Shown here in pieces: positions 62,501 to 64,000 of a stretch of DNA of 64,000 nt. The notes under the pieces are model-generated. The model was given only the letters and a program-made list of their open reading frames with translations. It did no database searches and was not told where the DNA came from. The translations under genes and the position numbers were made by a program. Origin of the DNA: Anomaloglossus baeobatrachus (Eukaryota > Chordata > Amphibia > Anura > Aromobatidae); assembly GCF_048569485.1 (NCBI RefSeq), contig NC_134364.1, positions 127,876,089 through 127,940,088 of the forward strand, given 5' to 3'. Position 1 is the stretch's first letter. Every line of letters begins with the position of its first letter.

Positions 62501-64000
62501 TTCCCCATAGTGGTTGCTTGTGAAATTTGGTACAATATTTTCCAAAACCGAAAAGTGAGATTTCATTGTGATAACTTGGGAGTTGTAGAAGTCATCAACA
62601 AACAATCAGCTTCTTCCCTGCCTGTTGTTACGTTGCTGCGTCATCTAGTGCTGCGCTGTTTAAAGTCAAATTGTCAGATTACAGCTGTGCATGTCCCCGG
62701 TGTTTGCAATTCTGTGGCTGATGCTCTGTCTCGTTTTCAGTGGGACAGATTCCGTTCGTTAGCCCCGATGGCAGAGGTACAAGGCAAGAAGTGTCCGGAT
62801 TTTCTGTGGTCACTGCCAGTGACACCGCATACGCTCTGATAGAACGGTCTGTGGGTGTAAGCACATGGCAGAGGTACCAGTCAGCATGGAGGGAATGGGA
62901 AAACTTGTGTGCTCTAGTGGGACATGATGCCAGGTTACATGACAATGTTTCCTTGTTGTTATTTTACATTAGCAGGGCCTTTGTGGATGGTACTTCATTG
63001 TCCAGTATTGATAGTAAAATGTCTGGATTAGCTTTTTGGTTTAAGTTGCACGACTTCACTGATTACACAAAGCAATTTTTAGTTAAGCAGGCCCTAAAGG
63101 GTTACAGGAAAAGTTGTAAGAAGACCAGAGATAAACGGCGTCCGATTTCTTTCCAGTTATTGCAGCAGATACTGAGTGTACTAGGCCGAGTCTGTAGCAG
63201 TCCGTTTGAAGTGTTTCTCTTTAGTTGTGCATTCACACTGGCCTTTTTTGGCGCTTTTAGAATCAGCGAGTTGGTGGCGAGTAGCTCCACCAGAAGTGGG
63301 GGTCTACAAGCCGAGGACGTGCATCAGTACACAGACAGATTGGAATGTTTTCTGGCAAAGTCAAAAACTGATCAACAGGGTAGAGGAAAATGGATCACAT
63401 TGTTTCCTTTAAGCGGGTCCAGGGCCTGCCCGGTCATCTGTTTTAGAAACTATGTCTCAAGAAGGCCAAATATCCAAGGTTCATTACTAATTCATGAGGA
63501 TTGTAAGTCATTGTCACAATTTCAATTCACAGCAGTTCTTAAAAAATGCCTGACAATATTGGGAGAGTCTCCAAATGCATTCACTTCACACTCATTTAGG
63601 ATAGGAGCAGCCACAGAAGCTGCTAGATGGGGCTTAGAGCCTGACATAGTTAAAAAAATCGGGAGATGGGAATCGAGCAGATTTAAGAGTTACATTCGAT
63701 TACATTTATTATAAATGGCGTACATGTATATATATGTGTACATTGTGGTAATCTTATAGTAGTTGTGTCTTCATTTAGACAATTGTGTGATAAGTGTGTT
63801 TTTGTTTTTTGTTTTAGCTGAACAGCAATGCCTGGTTTGGATCATGGGACATTCATTTGTTTTTTGGGGGGCCTTACGTGCAGCAGTCAGGCCTAATGGC
63901 AAACAGTTGGGGTTGCCCAGTTCCTTGGCACGGGTGACATGGATAGGAAAGAGGGGAATGCAGTGGCATCAGCTGTTAAAAGAAATCCAGTATCATGTGG
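59513..64000 (+). mobile_element. DIRS-order element (Ngaro-like), left part
   Basis: A tyrosine-recombinase retrotransposon that begins at the satellite edge and runs off the window. Parts in order: a 5' non-coding region (to about 59.7 kb); a gag-like region (about 59.7-61.4 kb; basic, Ser/Thr/Arg-rich N terminus); reverse transcriptase (about 61.45-62.1 kb, with FRLIHHLSFP and YLDDFL); RNase H (about 62.35-62.75 kb, with DIHTDAAGS and VADALSRF); tyrosine recombinase (about 62.8-63.71 kb, with FRISEL, HSFRIGAAT and the RFKSYIR tyrosine); and from about 63.8 kb the start of an SGNH-hydrolase-like frame (IMGHSFVFWGALRAAVRPNG). The hydrolase suggests the Ngaro group. It is nearly whole, with about one break in the visible part. 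The right terminal repeats lie outside the window. Confidence 0.88.

Overview
The window looks like a piece of amphibian genome, most likely frog. It carries one vertebrate S100 locus, CpG-poor intergenic DNA with introns, and a dense mix of mobile elements that is typical of anurans: L2 and Tx1/L1 LINEs, a Neptune-type Penelope element, Tc1 and mariner transposons, Harbinger-type MITEs, Ty3/Gypsy elements with their solo LTRs, and a DIRS-order tyrosine-recombinase element. The species cannot be named from the sequence. Most long open frames are either mobile-element remains or frames kept open by tandem repeats.

0-14.9 kb: MITE fragments and a 315-bp near-perfect palindrome; a G-rich minisatellite; an LTR fragment; a Harbinger-type MITE (TAA target duplication); an L2-type LINE with a decayed Tc1 transposon inside its 3' UTR; two tRNA-like SINE pieces; a 2.35-kb minisatellite with a 31-bp unit and a 1,099-bp higher-order period; an internally deleted mariner; a solo LTR (4-bp target duplication AGTC); and a second, inverted copy of the Harbinger-type MITE.

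14.9-23 kb: a broken Gypsy element. Its pol region was hit by a 4.4-kb insertion made only of a 425-bp unit: 3.9 copies in one direction, then 6.5 copies in the other, bounded by a 13-bp target duplication. This is the most unusual structure in the window. 23-29 kb: a solo LTR, a Tc1 transposon with an apparently intact 345-residue transposase, CT-rich and AC/AT simple repeats, a hammerhead-ribozyme-like motif and a Penelope GIY-YIG remnant.

29-36.5 kb: two nearly identical copies, 1,867 bp apart, of a promoter plus first exon encoding a 37-residue secretory leader that ends at a GTAAGG splice donor. Around them are a 27-bp minisatellite, a Tx1/L1 3' end, an AT microsatellite and a roughly 2-kb GGA/GGT array that runs into a 200-base assembly gap.

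37-46 kb: a solo LTR, then the host locus on the minus strand. One complete three-exon S100A11-like gene has its exon 1 carrying only the ATG. A second exon 2/exon 3 pair downstream has no visible first exon of its own. The complete gene contains a solo LTR in intron 2, minisatellites in intron 1 and just upstream of the ATG, and a degenerate roughly 360-bp tandem repeat broken by a MITE.

46-64 kb: a Harbinger-type MITE and a 74-bp satellite array. The array was split by an 8.0-kb Gypsy element with both LTRs (TATA target duplication) and again by a truncated LTR. After it comes a DIRS-order element (gag, RT, RNase H, tyrosine recombinase, start of an SGNH hydrolase frame) that leaves the window on the right.
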